DNA of 60,727 nucleotides from Saccharibacillus kuerlensis DSM 22868. Its GTDB lineage: Bacteria; Bacillota; Bacilli; Paenibacillales; Paenibacillaceae. The notes beneath the pieces were generated by a model. It saw nothing but the letters and a program-made list of their open reading frames with translations. It ran no database searches and had not been told where the DNA came from. The stretch is taken from NCBI RefSeq assembly GCF_000378145.1, contig NZ_KB899298.1:1-60727 (forward strand), written 5' to 3'. Made by a program: the position numbers and the translations under genes. Below, piece by piece: positions 52,592 through 60,608 of this stretch (within the stretch, counting starts at the first letter, position 1; the number at the start of each line of letters is the position of its first letter).

Positions 52592-53517
52592 TCTTCTCCT
52601 TTTGTTGGACTCCCGCTGATATAGACCCGAATCCTGATATCTTGATCATGATTGCCGAAGCCTGCTCCATAAAGCGTAAGCCCCCCTACATTGGCCGCCT
52701 CTTCTTTAACATGGAAGCGCAATGTCCAAAATGGTTCTTCAAGGCGTATGTCTGAGACCGCAACGTCCGACATTCGCTCTCCGTCGATAAATGTTCCCGC
52801 TGCGTCGATCCGGATTGTTTTCAGCAAACCGTACTGATTTACGTTCCGGTGCCACCACGACGGTGTATATTTGCCGCGCGCTGCTCGACCGAAGTCAGCC
52901 GGACTGGTCCAGGTCCCGAGAATCCTGCCGTTGAATGCAAACTCGATATCTGAAGGCCAATCGTCCTGCAGGCCGGGCGCTTCGGAAGCCAGTTCCATCG
53001 AAATTTCGACAGCTTCTACCCTTTGCTCCGCCAGCAGATAGTTGGGCGTTTTGTATTCGACGAATCCCCGACCGAACCATAGAATGGCAGCGTGAACACG
53101 CTCGGGATCAAGAAAGTACCGAGGATCGTCCCATACACCGATTTCTTTTTCAAGCGTGCCAAGTCCGCAGGTAGGATGAACGTCGAAAGCAGTATAGTGG
53201 CCAATTGCAATTGTTTGTTCCCGAACCTTCGATTCCTCGCAGGCGGACGGCAGTTCGATTTCAATCTTTTTTTCCTTAAGAAAACACAGTTTGTGCGTTC
53301 CTCCGTTGAGCCGCACTCGACGGCTCCCGATCAGACCGGCCTGCTCCAGCTTGCGAATGTGCATGGTGACGATAGACGGACTGAGCTTGAGTTCAGCTGC
53401 TAAGTCCTTGACATTGATTTCACCTTCGGCAAGCAGGCTCATCATTTTCCACCTGACGTCACTTGCCAGAGCCTCGTAAAGCGGCATGAATTTGTCTTTA
53501 CTATTTGCTTTGATCAT
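52588..53517 (-). CDS. ArsR-family winged-helix regulator with large C-terminal domain
   Basis: 309 aa. The first 90 residues are an ArsR-type winged helix (ALASDVRWKMMSLLAEGEINVKDLAAEL; SPSIVTMHIRKLEQAGLI). No metal-binding Cys motif is seen. The remaining 210 residues form an all-beta domain I cannot assign (GRGFVEYKTPN; IEFAFNGRILGTWTSP), perhaps sugar-binding. It overlaps the esterase gene and diverges from the GH43 gene, so it likely controls both. Confidence 0.82.
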   Translation of the reverse strand: MIKANSKDKFMPLYEALASDVRWKMMSLLAEGEINVKDLAAELKLSPSIVTMHIRKLEQAGLIGSRRVRLNGGTHKLCFLKEKKIEIELPSACEESKVREQTIAIGHYTAFDVHPTCGLGTLEKEIGVWDDPRYFLDPERVHAAILWFGRGFVEYKTPNYLLAEQRVEAVEISMELASEAPGLQDDWPSDIEFAFNGRILGTWTSPADFGRAARGKYTPSWWHRNVNQYGLLKTIRIDAAGTFIDGERMSDVAVSDIRLEEPFWTLRFHVKEEAANVGGLTLYGAGFGNHDQDIRIRVYISGSPTKGEE

Positions 53518-53586
53518 AGTTTGCTCCTATGCACGCTTATTCTTTGCATTTTATTTGAAATCACATTAATATTCATTCAATCAATT

Positions 53587-53616
53587 TTGATAACTAATTA
53601 AACTTTATCATATTGT
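53587..53616 (+). promoter_or_regulatory. GH43 promoter overlapped by a palindrome
   Basis: TTGATA, an 18-nt spacer, TATTGT. TGATAA (53588) and TTATCA (53605-53610) form an inverted repeat covering the -35 and spacer, a possible operator for the adjacent regulator. Confidence 0.5.
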
Positions 53617-53701
53617 AACATCCCTGAGTATATTGTTTAATCTCCTTAGCTTCCATAAAATCCGTAATTCGCAAAAACGTGAATTCAAAAAGAGGTGCTG
53701 G

Positions 53702-55195
53702 ATGAAATATAACAACCCTGTTCTGAAAGGCTTTTATCCCGATCCTAGCGTATGTAAAGCTGGCGACTCCTATTACCTTGTTTGCAGCTCCTTTCAATAC
53801 TTCCCTGGCGTTCCGCTCTTTGAAAGTAAAGACTTGATCAACTGGACACAGATTGGTCACTGCCTGACTCGAAAAAGTCAGATTGAATTGAGGACCGTAA
53901 CCAGCTCCGGAGGTGTCTTTGCTCCGACAATCCGTTATTACGATGGCCGCTTTTATATGACGACGACCAATGACACTACGCATCAGAACTTCTATGTATG
54001 GACCGATGACATTTATGGCGAATGGTCCGAGCCGATATATGTTGATCAAGGAGGCATCGATCCTGATTTGTATTTTGAGGATAACAGAGCGTACTTTATA
54101 AGCAATGGGCTTGACGATAACGGTATTAGCGGTGTTGTGCAATGCGAGATTGATATCCAGACGGGAACTAAGCGTTCCCGAAGCCGTTCGATCTGGCAGG
54201 GGACCGGCGGACGATATTTGGAAAGTCCCCATATGTACAAAATCAACGGCCGTTATTACCTGATGGCAGCCGAAGGCGGCACAGAGTACGGTCATATGGT
54301 TATTTACGCACGAGGAGAATCGCTTTCCGGTCCTTTTGAATCCTATGCAAATAACCCTGTGCTGACCAATCGCAATTTGGGGGGTTATGAACTGCAAGGA
54401 GTCGGCCATGGCGACTTGATACAGGATAATAATGAAAACTGGTGGATGCTGCATCTCGGCTTTCGTCAAATCGGTCGGTGGCTGACCTATCATCACTTGG
54501 GTCGCGAAGTATTTCTGACTCCGGTAACATTCGACGAAAATGGCTGGTTTACTGCCGGACAAGATGGTACCACACTGACCGCCTTCAATACCGACCGAAT
54601 TCCCGAGACAGTCGTGCAGCAGGAGAAAAAGCTGGATACGTTCGAAAACACGAATTGGACGCTGGATTGGTGCTATCTGCGCCATCCACTAACAGCCAAT
54701 TATCGGCTGGAAGCCAATAAAGCCGTTCTGTCGGGAACAGACATTACGCTGGATATGCCGGCTTCTCCAACGTTTATCGGTATTCGGCAAAAAGATTTCA
54801 AGGCTGCGATCACCTGCGAAATCGTTTTGAACGGAATCGGCGAAGCAGGCATAACTCTATATATGGATGAAAATCATCATTACGACTTGGCCATCCGAAA
54901 AAACGACTCCGGCTTTGAAGCAATCGAGCGCTTAAACATTGGAGATATTAAGTCTGTCGAATTTAAAGTCGATCTTATCGACGATAGTCGTGCAGTATTG
55001 ATTATCCGCTCCGATCCTGAACGTTACCAATTTTTTGCTCTGGTAGACGGGCGCGAGATTCCGCTGGGAACTGCTCAGACCCGTTACTTGTCTTCTGAAG
55101 TCGCCGGAGGGTTTACGGGTGTACTGATCGGGCTTTATGTCTACGGGCAGGGAACCAAAGCGGAATTCACAAATTTCAAATGTGAGTATTTGTAA
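53702..55195 (+). CDS. Glycoside hydrolase family 43 (beta-xylosidase/arabinofuranosidase)
   Basis: 497 aa. Five-bladed propeller with catalytic Asp in GFYPDPSVC, pKa-tuning Asp in GGIDPDLYFED and acid Glu in GRYLESPHMYK. A C-terminal beta-sandwich (after LDTFENTNWTLDW, about 325-497) is typical of GH43 xylosidases. No signal peptide, so it cleaves imported xylo- or arabinoxylo-oligosaccharides. The ATG at 53702 follows AAGAGGTG. Confidence 0.92.
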   Translation: MKYNNPVLKGFYPDPSVCKAGDSYYLVCSSFQYFPGVPLFESKDLINWTQIGHCLTRKSQIELRTVTSSGGVFAPTIRYYDGRFYMTTTNDTTHQNFYVWTDDIYGEWSEPIYVDQGGIDPDLYFEDNRAYFISNGLDDNGISGVVQCEIDIQTGTKRSRSRSIWQGTGGRYLESPHMYKINGRYYLMAAEGGTEYGHMVIYARGESLSGPFESYANNPVLTNRNLGGYELQGVGHGDLIQDNNENWWMLHLGFRQIGRWLTYHHLGREVFLTPVTFDENGWFTAGQDGTTLTAFNTDRIPETVVQQEKKLDTFENTNWTLDWCYLRHPLTANYRLEANKAVLSGTDITLDMPASPTFIGIRQKDFKAAITCEIVLNGIGEAGITLYMDENHHYDLAIRKNDSGFEAIERLNIGDIKSVEFKVDLIDDSRAVLIIRSDPERYQFFALVDGREIPLGTAQTRYLSSEVAGGFTGVLIGLYVYGQGTKAEFTNFKCEYL

Positions 55196-55229
55196 ATCGC
55201 TGATCGATGAATTATAGCTGATCAATCCG

Positions 55230-55266
55230 AAACCCTATCTAAGTTTCTTCGATAGGGTCTCTTTTG
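55230..55266 (+). terminator. Terminator after GH43 gene
   Basis: ACCCTATC / GATAGGGT stem followed by CTCTTTTG. Confidence 0.7.
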
Positions 55267-55315
55267 TGTGTCTGTATGCACAGATTCTTGAAATTCACTT
55301 TTTATTCTTATTCAA

Positions 55316-55348
55316 TAAAAAAAGAGCCCGCAAATGCGGACTCTTTTC
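55316..55348 (-). terminator. Terminator of the quinol oxidase operon
   Basis: Minus strand AAGAGTCCGC-ATTT-GCGGGCTCTT followed by T5. Confidence 0.9.
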
Positions 55349-55389
55349 ATGACAGACATTCCTTCAATAGGAAAGTGATATCAGGTTTC

Positions 55390-55734
55390 TTACATTCTCG
55401 TACCGATCTGGTTGTTACCCATGATCCAGATCGAACCGATTACGACCGTCAGCAGAACCAAAATGCCGAAGACAAGCGTAATCAAATTCCAACGAGGCTG
55501 TTCGCCATCACGGACGTGCATGAAGAAGATCAGCTGCACTAGGAATTGCAGGGCCGCTGTTACCATGATGACTGCAATCGTTGCCGTGCGGCCCATCATG
55601 TCGTTCAAAACGACAACGAGCGGAATGATCGTCAGTACGATCGAAATGATATAGCCGATGATGTAGGACTTGATCGAACCGTGTTCGTGACGTTCCCCAC
55701 CGTGGCTGTTATGCGTGTTGTTGTGATCCGCCAT
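55390..55734 (-). CDS. cyoD: Quinol oxidase subunit IV
   Basis: 114 aa with three membrane helices (IIGYIISIVLTIIPLVVVL; IAVIMVTAALQFLVQLIFFMH; LVFGILVLLTVVIGSIWIM) typical of CyoD/QoxD. The N-terminus is His-rich (MADHNNTHNSHGGERHEHGS). Last gene of the operon, 1 nt after cyoC's stop codon region. Confidence 0.92.
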   Translation of the reverse strand: MADHNNTHNSHGGERHEHGSIKSYIIGYIISIVLTIIPLVVVLNDMMGRTATIAVIMVTAALQFLVQLIFFMHVRDGEQPRWNLITLVFGILVLLTVVIGSIWIMGNNQIGTRM

Positions 55735-55735
55735 C

Positions 55736-56353
55736 TTACATCACCTCCATCAGGTACACGATCGAGAGCAGGAAGATCCAGACCGCGTCCAGGAAGTGCC
55801 AGTACAAGCTGAATACCGTAACTTTGCCCCTGGTGTCCGAATTCAATCCACGGCGGACGATTTGAATAATGATCGCAATCATCCAGAAGAGACCGACAGC
55901 AACGTGCACACCGTGTGTCCCGACAAGAGTAAAGAATGCCGACCAATATGCGCTTGTCTGCAGCGTTGCGCCTTCATGTACCAAGTGAATGAACTCAGTC
56001 ACTTCGAGACCCAAGAATGCTGCGCCGAGCAGACCGGTAATGACCAACCAGATAATCATCTGCTTGACCTTGTTCTGATTCATGGCGAGAACAGCTACCC
56101 CGCTCGTGAAGCTGCTTGTTAGGAGCAGGAATGTCGAGATAATAATCCCGTTCATTTCCAATACTTCTGCTCCTGTTATACTACCGTCCGTATTGCCTCG
56201 CAGTACCATAAAGGTTGCGAACAATGTTCCGAACATAATAACGTCGGTAACGAGGAACATCCAGAAACCGAGCAGTTTAAGATCCTGCGGGTCGTGATGA
56301 CCCGCAGCGTGATGATCATGATGATCCGTGCCATGTGCCGGAGATTGTGCCAT
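55736..56353 (-). CDS. cyoC: Quinol oxidase subunit III
   Basis: 205 aa with five membrane helices, CyoC/QoxC type (LGFWMFLVTDVIMFGTLFATF; HGVHVAVGLFWM; VTVFSLYWHFLDAVWIFLL). The N-terminus is His-rich (HGTDHHDHHAAGHHD). Its start overlaps the stop of cyoB. Confidence 0.95.
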   Translation of the reverse strand: MAQSPAHGTDHHDHHAAGHHDPQDLKLLGFWMFLVTDVIMFGTLFATFMVLRGNTDGSITGAEVLEMNGIIISTFLLLTSSFTSGVAVLAMNQNKVKQMIIWLVITGLLGAAFLGLEVTEFIHLVHEGATLQTSAYWSAFFTLVGTHGVHVAVGLFWMIAIIIQIVRRGLNSDTRGKVTVFSLYWHFLDAVWIFLLSIVYLMEVM

Positions 56354-58326
56354 TACACCGACCCTCCTCTTAACTTCGCTTCGGTTCTTTCAATTTCCTC
56401 AACCGGAATATAATATTCCGCTTTGTGGGCACTGAACGACCGAGCGAACATACAAATGAATACGCCGATGAGACCCGGAATGGCCATCCACAACCAGTGG
56501 AAGACAAGACCGAAACCGAGAACGAACCAGCAGGCGGACATAATTGCCGGGATTGCCGAGTTTTTCGGCATATGAATCGGTTCAATTGGTCCAAGCTGCC
56601 AAGGCTTCTCGCCGCGTCTGCGGCGTTCTTTCTCTTCCCACCACTCGTCACGGCTGTGAACTTGCGGAATAACTGCAAAGTTGTACTCGGGCGCCGGCGA
56701 TGGAGTTGACCATTCCAAAGTACGGCCATCCCAGATATCCCCTGTCGTATCTTTTTCATGACGGAAGATACTATAGCCAATCTGAGCGACCTGGAACAAG
56801 AATGCGATACCCATCAGGTAAGCACCGATTGTCGAAACGATATTCAGTCCTATCCAATCCGGATTGCTGAATACACTGATCCGACGCGTCATACCGTCGA
56901 GACCAACCAGGTACTGCGGCATGAAGCAGACATAGAATCCGATATTCCAGAACCAGAATGCCCATTTGCCGAGGTATTCGTTCAGCTTGAAGCCAAACAT
57001 CTTCGGCCACCAGTAGTAGAGACCTGCGAAGTAACCGAATACGGTACCGCCGATCAGCACCTGGTGGAAGTGGGCGATCAGGAAGTAACTGTTGTGGAAC
57101 TGGAAGTCCGCTGGTGCAACGGACAGCATAACCCCCGTCATCCCGCCAACAACGAATGCTGGTATGAATGCAATCGTCCACATCATTGGCGTCGGGAAGG
57201 TGATCCTACCTTTGTACATCGTAAACAGCCAGTTGAATATCTTGACCCCTGTCGGAATCGCAATAATCATCGTTGAAATTGCGAAGAAAGAGTTAACGTT
57301 CGCACCGGAACCCATTGTGAAGAAGTGGTGAGCCCATGTGAAGAACGAGATGATACTGATGATAACCATGGCGAATACCATCGACGCATAGCCGAACAGT
57401 CGTTTTCTCGCGAAGGTAGCAACCGTCTCGGAGAAGACACCAAAGGCTGGCAGGACGACGATATACACTTCCGGGTGACCCCACATCCAGATGAGGTTGA
57501 TATACATCATCGGGTTACCGCCGCCGTCAAGCGTGAAGAAATGGGCGCCGAAGAAGCGGTCCAAGAACAGCAGTAGCAGGGTAATGGTCAAGATTGGGAA
57601 CGCGAAGATGATCGTCGTAGAAGCGGCGAATACCGACCAAGTAAACATCGGCAGTTTCATCATCGTCATACCCGGTGCACGCATCTTGAGGATCGTAACC
57701 AGGAAGTTGATACCGGATGCAAGCGAGCCGATACCGGATATCTGGATCCCCCAGATATAGAAGTTCTGTCCGACGCCCGGGTTGAATTCCGCACCCGAAA
57801 GCGGCGGATAAGCAAGCCAACCGGCGTCAGGCGAACCGCCGATAACGAACGACAGGTTGAACAGCATCGCTCCGGCGAAGAAGAGCCAGAAACTGAGCGA
57901 GTTTAGGAAAGGGAATGCAACGTCGCGCGCACCGATCTGCAGCGGCACGATAATATTAAACAGACCAAACATCAGCGGCATGGCCATAAAGAAGATCATG
58001 ACAACACCGTGCGTTGTAAAGATTTGGTTATAGTGTTCCGGTTCCAGGAAATTCAGATCCGGAAAAGCGAGCTGAGTCCGCATCATGACGGCATCTACGC
58101 CGCCGCGGAAGAGCATCAGCATTGCGGCCAGGATATACATGATCCCGATCTTCTTGTGGTCGACGGTCGTGATCCAGTTTCTCCAGAGCCAGCCCCATTT
58201 TTTGAAGTACGTCAGTACGAATACGATACCGATCGTCGCCAGGACGATGGACGCATCCGCACCGTAGATCAGCGGATCGCCCGTTACAAAAAACTCGGAT
58301 GCGAACTCTTTGATATTATCGAGCAT
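56353..58326 (-). CDS. cyoB: Haem-copper quinol oxidase subunit I
   Basis: 657 aa. Haem and CuB ligands are in the expected places: TTHGVVMIFF (low-spin haem His), WGHPEVYIVVLPAFG (CuB His and cross-linked Tyr), THHFFTM-type AHHFFTMGSG and LIAHFHQVLIGG. It reduces O2 with electrons from quinol and pumps protons. Whether the haems are aa3 or bo3 cannot be told from sequence alone. Confidence 0.97.
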   Translation of the reverse strand: MLDNIKEFASEFFVTGDPLIYGADASIVLATIGIVFVLTYFKKWGWLWRNWITTVDHKKIGIMYILAAMLMLFRGGVDAVMMRTQLAFPDLNFLEPEHYNQIFTTHGVVMIFFMAMPLMFGLFNIIVPLQIGARDVAFPFLNSLSFWLFFAGAMLFNLSFVIGGSPDAGWLAYPPLSGAEFNPGVGQNFYIWGIQISGIGSLASGINFLVTILKMRAPGMTMMKLPMFTWSVFAASTTIIFAFPILTITLLLLFLDRFFGAHFFTLDGGGNPMMYINLIWMWGHPEVYIVVLPAFGVFSETVATFARKRLFGYASMVFAMVIISIISFFTWAHHFFTMGSGANVNSFFAISTMIIAIPTGVKIFNWLFTMYKGRITFPTPMMWTIAFIPAFVVGGMTGVMLSVAPADFQFHNSYFLIAHFHQVLIGGTVFGYFAGLYYWWPKMFGFKLNEYLGKWAFWFWNIGFYVCFMPQYLVGLDGMTRRISVFSNPDWIGLNIVSTIGAYLMGIAFLFQVAQIGYSIFRHEKDTTGDIWDGRTLEWSTPSPAPEYNFAVIPQVHSRDEWWEEKERRRRGEKPWQLGPIEPIHMPKNSAIPAIMSACWFVLGFGLVFHWLWMAIPGLIGVFICMFARSFSAHKAEYYIPVEEIERTEAKLRGGSV

Positions 58327-58386
58327 TAGGGAGCTCCTTTCGTTGCGTTAAATGTCCAGGGCTTAACAGTCAGCATCAGCCGACTG

Positions 58387-59361
58387 TCAGTGTCCGCTAT
58401 GCGAGGAAGAATGATCTTCCGAGTCCGCGTCTTGCACATCGACCGTTTCCGGTCCTTTCAAATCTCCGGTCTCCGCGCTGCCGTGTTGGTGCAGCTCGGC
58501 GCCGTCATGCAAATACTTGGTCACGATGCTCTCATACATGCCATTCGGGAAAGAGGCATAGAGTCTAGGCTCTTCCTTCTCGGTCGGTTTCGAAAGCTCT
58601 TCATACGATTCTGCGGTCAGTGTCTCCGAAGAGCTCTTCGCTTCCTCGATCCACTGTGCGTACTCTTCCTCGCTCGTTGCGTTGACGTCAAACGTCATGT
58701 TCGCAAAGTGCTCGCCGGTGAAGTTCGCACCGGTACCGAAGTACGTTCCCGGCTCGTCAGCCTGCAAGTACAGCGCCATCGACATGCCGGACATCGCGTA
58801 GAGCTGTCCTCCGAGTTCAGGAACCCAGAACGAGTTCATCGGGGAATCCGAAGTCAGTTCGAAGCGAATCGGCCGATCTTCCGGAATCGTAATCGTATTG
58901 ATGGTTGCGATTCCTTCCTCTGGATAGAGGAACAGCCATTTCCAGTTCAGTGATACAGCTTGAATGACGACTTCATCCTTATCCGAAGCCAATGCCTTGG
59001 AAGGCTCGAGTTCATGCGTGTAGCGCACCGTAACGATAGCCAAAATGATAACGATGACAATCGGAATTCCCCACCAGATCGTTTCCAGCAGGTTGCTGTG
59101 TGCCCATTCTGGCTTATAATCGGCTTTCTTGTTGCTGGCACGATAGCGCCAGACAATGACGAACGTGATAATCAGCACTGGCACGATAATAACCGCGCAC
59201 AATAACGTCGTGATGATGATCAAGTCGAGCTGCTTCGCCGCAATCGGTCCCTTAGGATCGAGAACCATATAATTCCCGCATCCCGAGAGCAGCAGCATCG
59301 TCATAACAAGTGTGACGGCCGAGAAAGCTGCACGAACAAGCGATCTTCTTTTTTTGCCCAT
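58387..59361 (-). CDS. cyoA: Quinol oxidase subunit II (lipoprotein)
   Basis: 324 aa. Lipobox LLLSGCG, then two membrane helices and a cupredoxin domain (FWVPELGGQLYAMSGM; GANFTGEHFANMTF). The CuA cysteines are absent, so it takes electrons from quinol, not cytochrome c. The C-terminal 40 residues are acidic and His-rich (ending HSSSHSGH). ATG 59361 follows AAGGAGAGGGG. Confidence 0.95.
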   Translation of the reverse strand: MGKKRRSLVRAAFSAVTLVMTMLLLSGCGNYMVLDPKGPIAAKQLDLIIITTLLCAVIIVPVLIITFVIVWRYRASNKKADYKPEWAHSNLLETIWWGIPIVIVIILAIVTVRYTHELEPSKALASDKDEVVIQAVSLNWKWLFLYPEEGIATINTITIPEDRPIRFELTSDSPMNSFWVPELGGQLYAMSGMSMALYLQADEPGTYFGTGANFTGEHFANMTFDVNATSEEEYAQWIEEAKSSSETLTAESYEELSKPTEKEEPRLYASFPNGMYESIVTKYLHDGAELHQHGSAETGDLKGPETVDVQDADSEDHSSSHSGH

Positions 59362-59848
59362 GTAGATCCCCTCTCCTTGTTGAACGCTCAAGTCATTCGA
59401 TAAGCATTTCACACAATAAAACGCAACTTTGATTCTACACTTAAAGATACCAGAAATGAACAGGTTTTTCGAAAAGTTTTGACTTTGTTAACAAAGATGT
59501 CAAACTATATGGCTTGTTTGGTGAAATTGAGCCTTGAAAACACCCTAAAAACCTTTCTACTTCCTTTCCATAACCGGCTTTTATTCTTCCTTCACCTCAC
59601 TTTATTTCAAAGCGCATTTTTTTCTTCCTTATATATGTCCTTATATAGCCATTACGTCTCCCCAACTTATCCTAAACACCTTTCTGATTCTCCCCCCACT
59701 TCCTCCCTTTAAGTTTCTATTTCCATTATCGACCATTCGTTCGCTTTTTGCCTGCTTCCAAAATGCTTTTGTTCGACACTTTTGTGACATTTGTCATTGT
59801 TTCGTATTTTCTCTTTAAACATAGCGAAAAGTCCGTTTGTCTCCACGT
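59362..59848. other. Upstream region of the quinol oxidase operon
   Basis: About 490 nt without a gene. A minus-strand TAGAAT near 59435 is a possible -10 with weak -35. A dyad at 59480-59503 is operator-like. The rest (59510-59780) is strikingly pyrimidine-rich on the plus strand, with no open frame that has a ribosome site. Confidence 0.5.
59480..59503. promoter_or_regulatory. Dyad upstream of cyoA, possible redox operator
   Basis: The 14-bp palindrome CTTTGTTAACAAAG (59483-59496) is flanked by TTGAC/GTCAA arms. It lies about 120 nt upstream of cyoA. It resembles no single consensus fully; a redox regulator of the Rex or Fnr kind is only a guess. Confidence 0.4.
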
Positions 59849-59891
59849 AAAAAGTCCCCGGCCGATTCCTTTCGGAATCTCGCCCGGGGAT
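59849..59891 (-). terminator. Terminator after the small membrane protein gene
   Basis: Minus strand CCCCGGGCGAGATTCC / GGAATCGGCCGGGG stem followed by ACTTTTTAC. Confidence 0.8.
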
Positions 59892-59927
59892 CGACTACAT
59901 GGATAACGGAACTGCGGCGAGAAAGCG

Positions 59928-60170
59928 TCAATTTTCCACTTTGCCTTTGCCTTCTTCTTTGCGCATCTGTGCCATGCCTACTGCCCTGCTGAGTCCAAAA
60001 ATGAGAATACTGCCTACGATGAATCCAATCCCGATCATGACCCGATAACTTTTATCGCCAAAGTTGCCCAGATCCGAAAGAATCATGACAATCCCGATGA
60101 CTGCCAATACGATGGATATGATGGATGATACGAGCATCAGACCTCTGGTGTTTTTCGCTTCGCGGTTCAT
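59928..60170 (-). CDS. Small membrane protein of unknown function
   Basis: 80 aa with two membrane helices (LMLVSSIISIVLAVIGIVMILS; YRVMIGIGFIVGSILIFGL) and charged ends. GGGGGCAGGG precedes the ATG at 60170. It stands alone; I do not recognise the family. Confidence 0.72.
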   Translation of the reverse strand: MNREAKNTRGLMLVSSIISIVLAVIGIVMILSDLGNFGDKSYRVMIGIGFIVGSILIFGLSRAVGMAQMRKEEGKGKVEN

Positions 60171-60287
60171 TGTCCCTGCCCCCTTTTTTTTCATGCCGCA
60201 TCGGCGGCTCGAATGGTTTGGTTACTCTCCATTAACTCTTTTAAAGGCGGTTCAAACAATGCTGCTCGCCAACTGGGACGGAAACAC

Positions 60288-60312
60288 GAAAAGGACGCGG
60301 CTTCCCGCGCCC
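60288..60312 (-). terminator. Terminator of the GH1 gene
   Basis: Minus strand GGGCGCGG-GAAG-CCGCGTCC followed by TTTTCG. It lies 280 nt after the GH1 stop codon; the gap is filled with repeats. Confidence 0.75.
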
Positions 60313-60345
60313 TCTGGACATGCAAAAAGAGAGTTGAGTGATGTT

Positions 60346-60443
60346 GGGGACTTTGTCCCCTACACTATTCCTTGCGGGTTACTCGGGAGCCACTGGGGAC
60401 TGCGTCCCCTACGTTATCCCTTCCGAGTTACTCGCAAACATTC
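60346..60443. repeat. Two 49-bp diverged direct repeats with hairpins
   Basis: GGGGACTTTGTCCCC (60346) and GGGGACTGCGTCCCC (60395) head two 49-bp units that also share CCTAC, TATnCCTT and GTTACTCG. They lie between the 46-nt repeats and the GH1 terminator. Confidence 0.75.
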
Positions 60444-60608
60444 GCGCTTCGCTGCTTCACTGTTCTTTGCGAGTTACTCCCAAACGTTCGCACTTCGCTG
60501 CTTCACTGTTCTTTGCGAGTTACTCCCAAACGTTCGCACTTCGCTGCTTCACTGTTCTTTGCGAGTTACTCGCAAACATTCGCGCTTCGCTGCTTCACTG
60601 TTCTTTGC
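60425..60608. repeat. 46-bp tandem repeat, four units, overlapping the GH1 stop codon
   Basis: Units at 60425-60470, 60471-60516, 60517-60562 and 60563-60608. Units 1 and 4 are identical, units 2 and 3 are identical, and the two types differ at only a few bases. Unit 4 covers the last codons and stop of the GH1 gene. Each unit junction makes the small palindrome GCGAGTTACTCGC or a variant. Confidence 0.92.

Noticed and set aside
53594-54685. A 363-codon open frame antisense to the GH43 gene
   Set aside because: It covers the GH43 catalytic domain on the opposite strand; no start signal or family pattern.
60346-60608. CRISPR array
   Set aside because: The units are directly adjacent with no unique spacers, and no cas genes are present.
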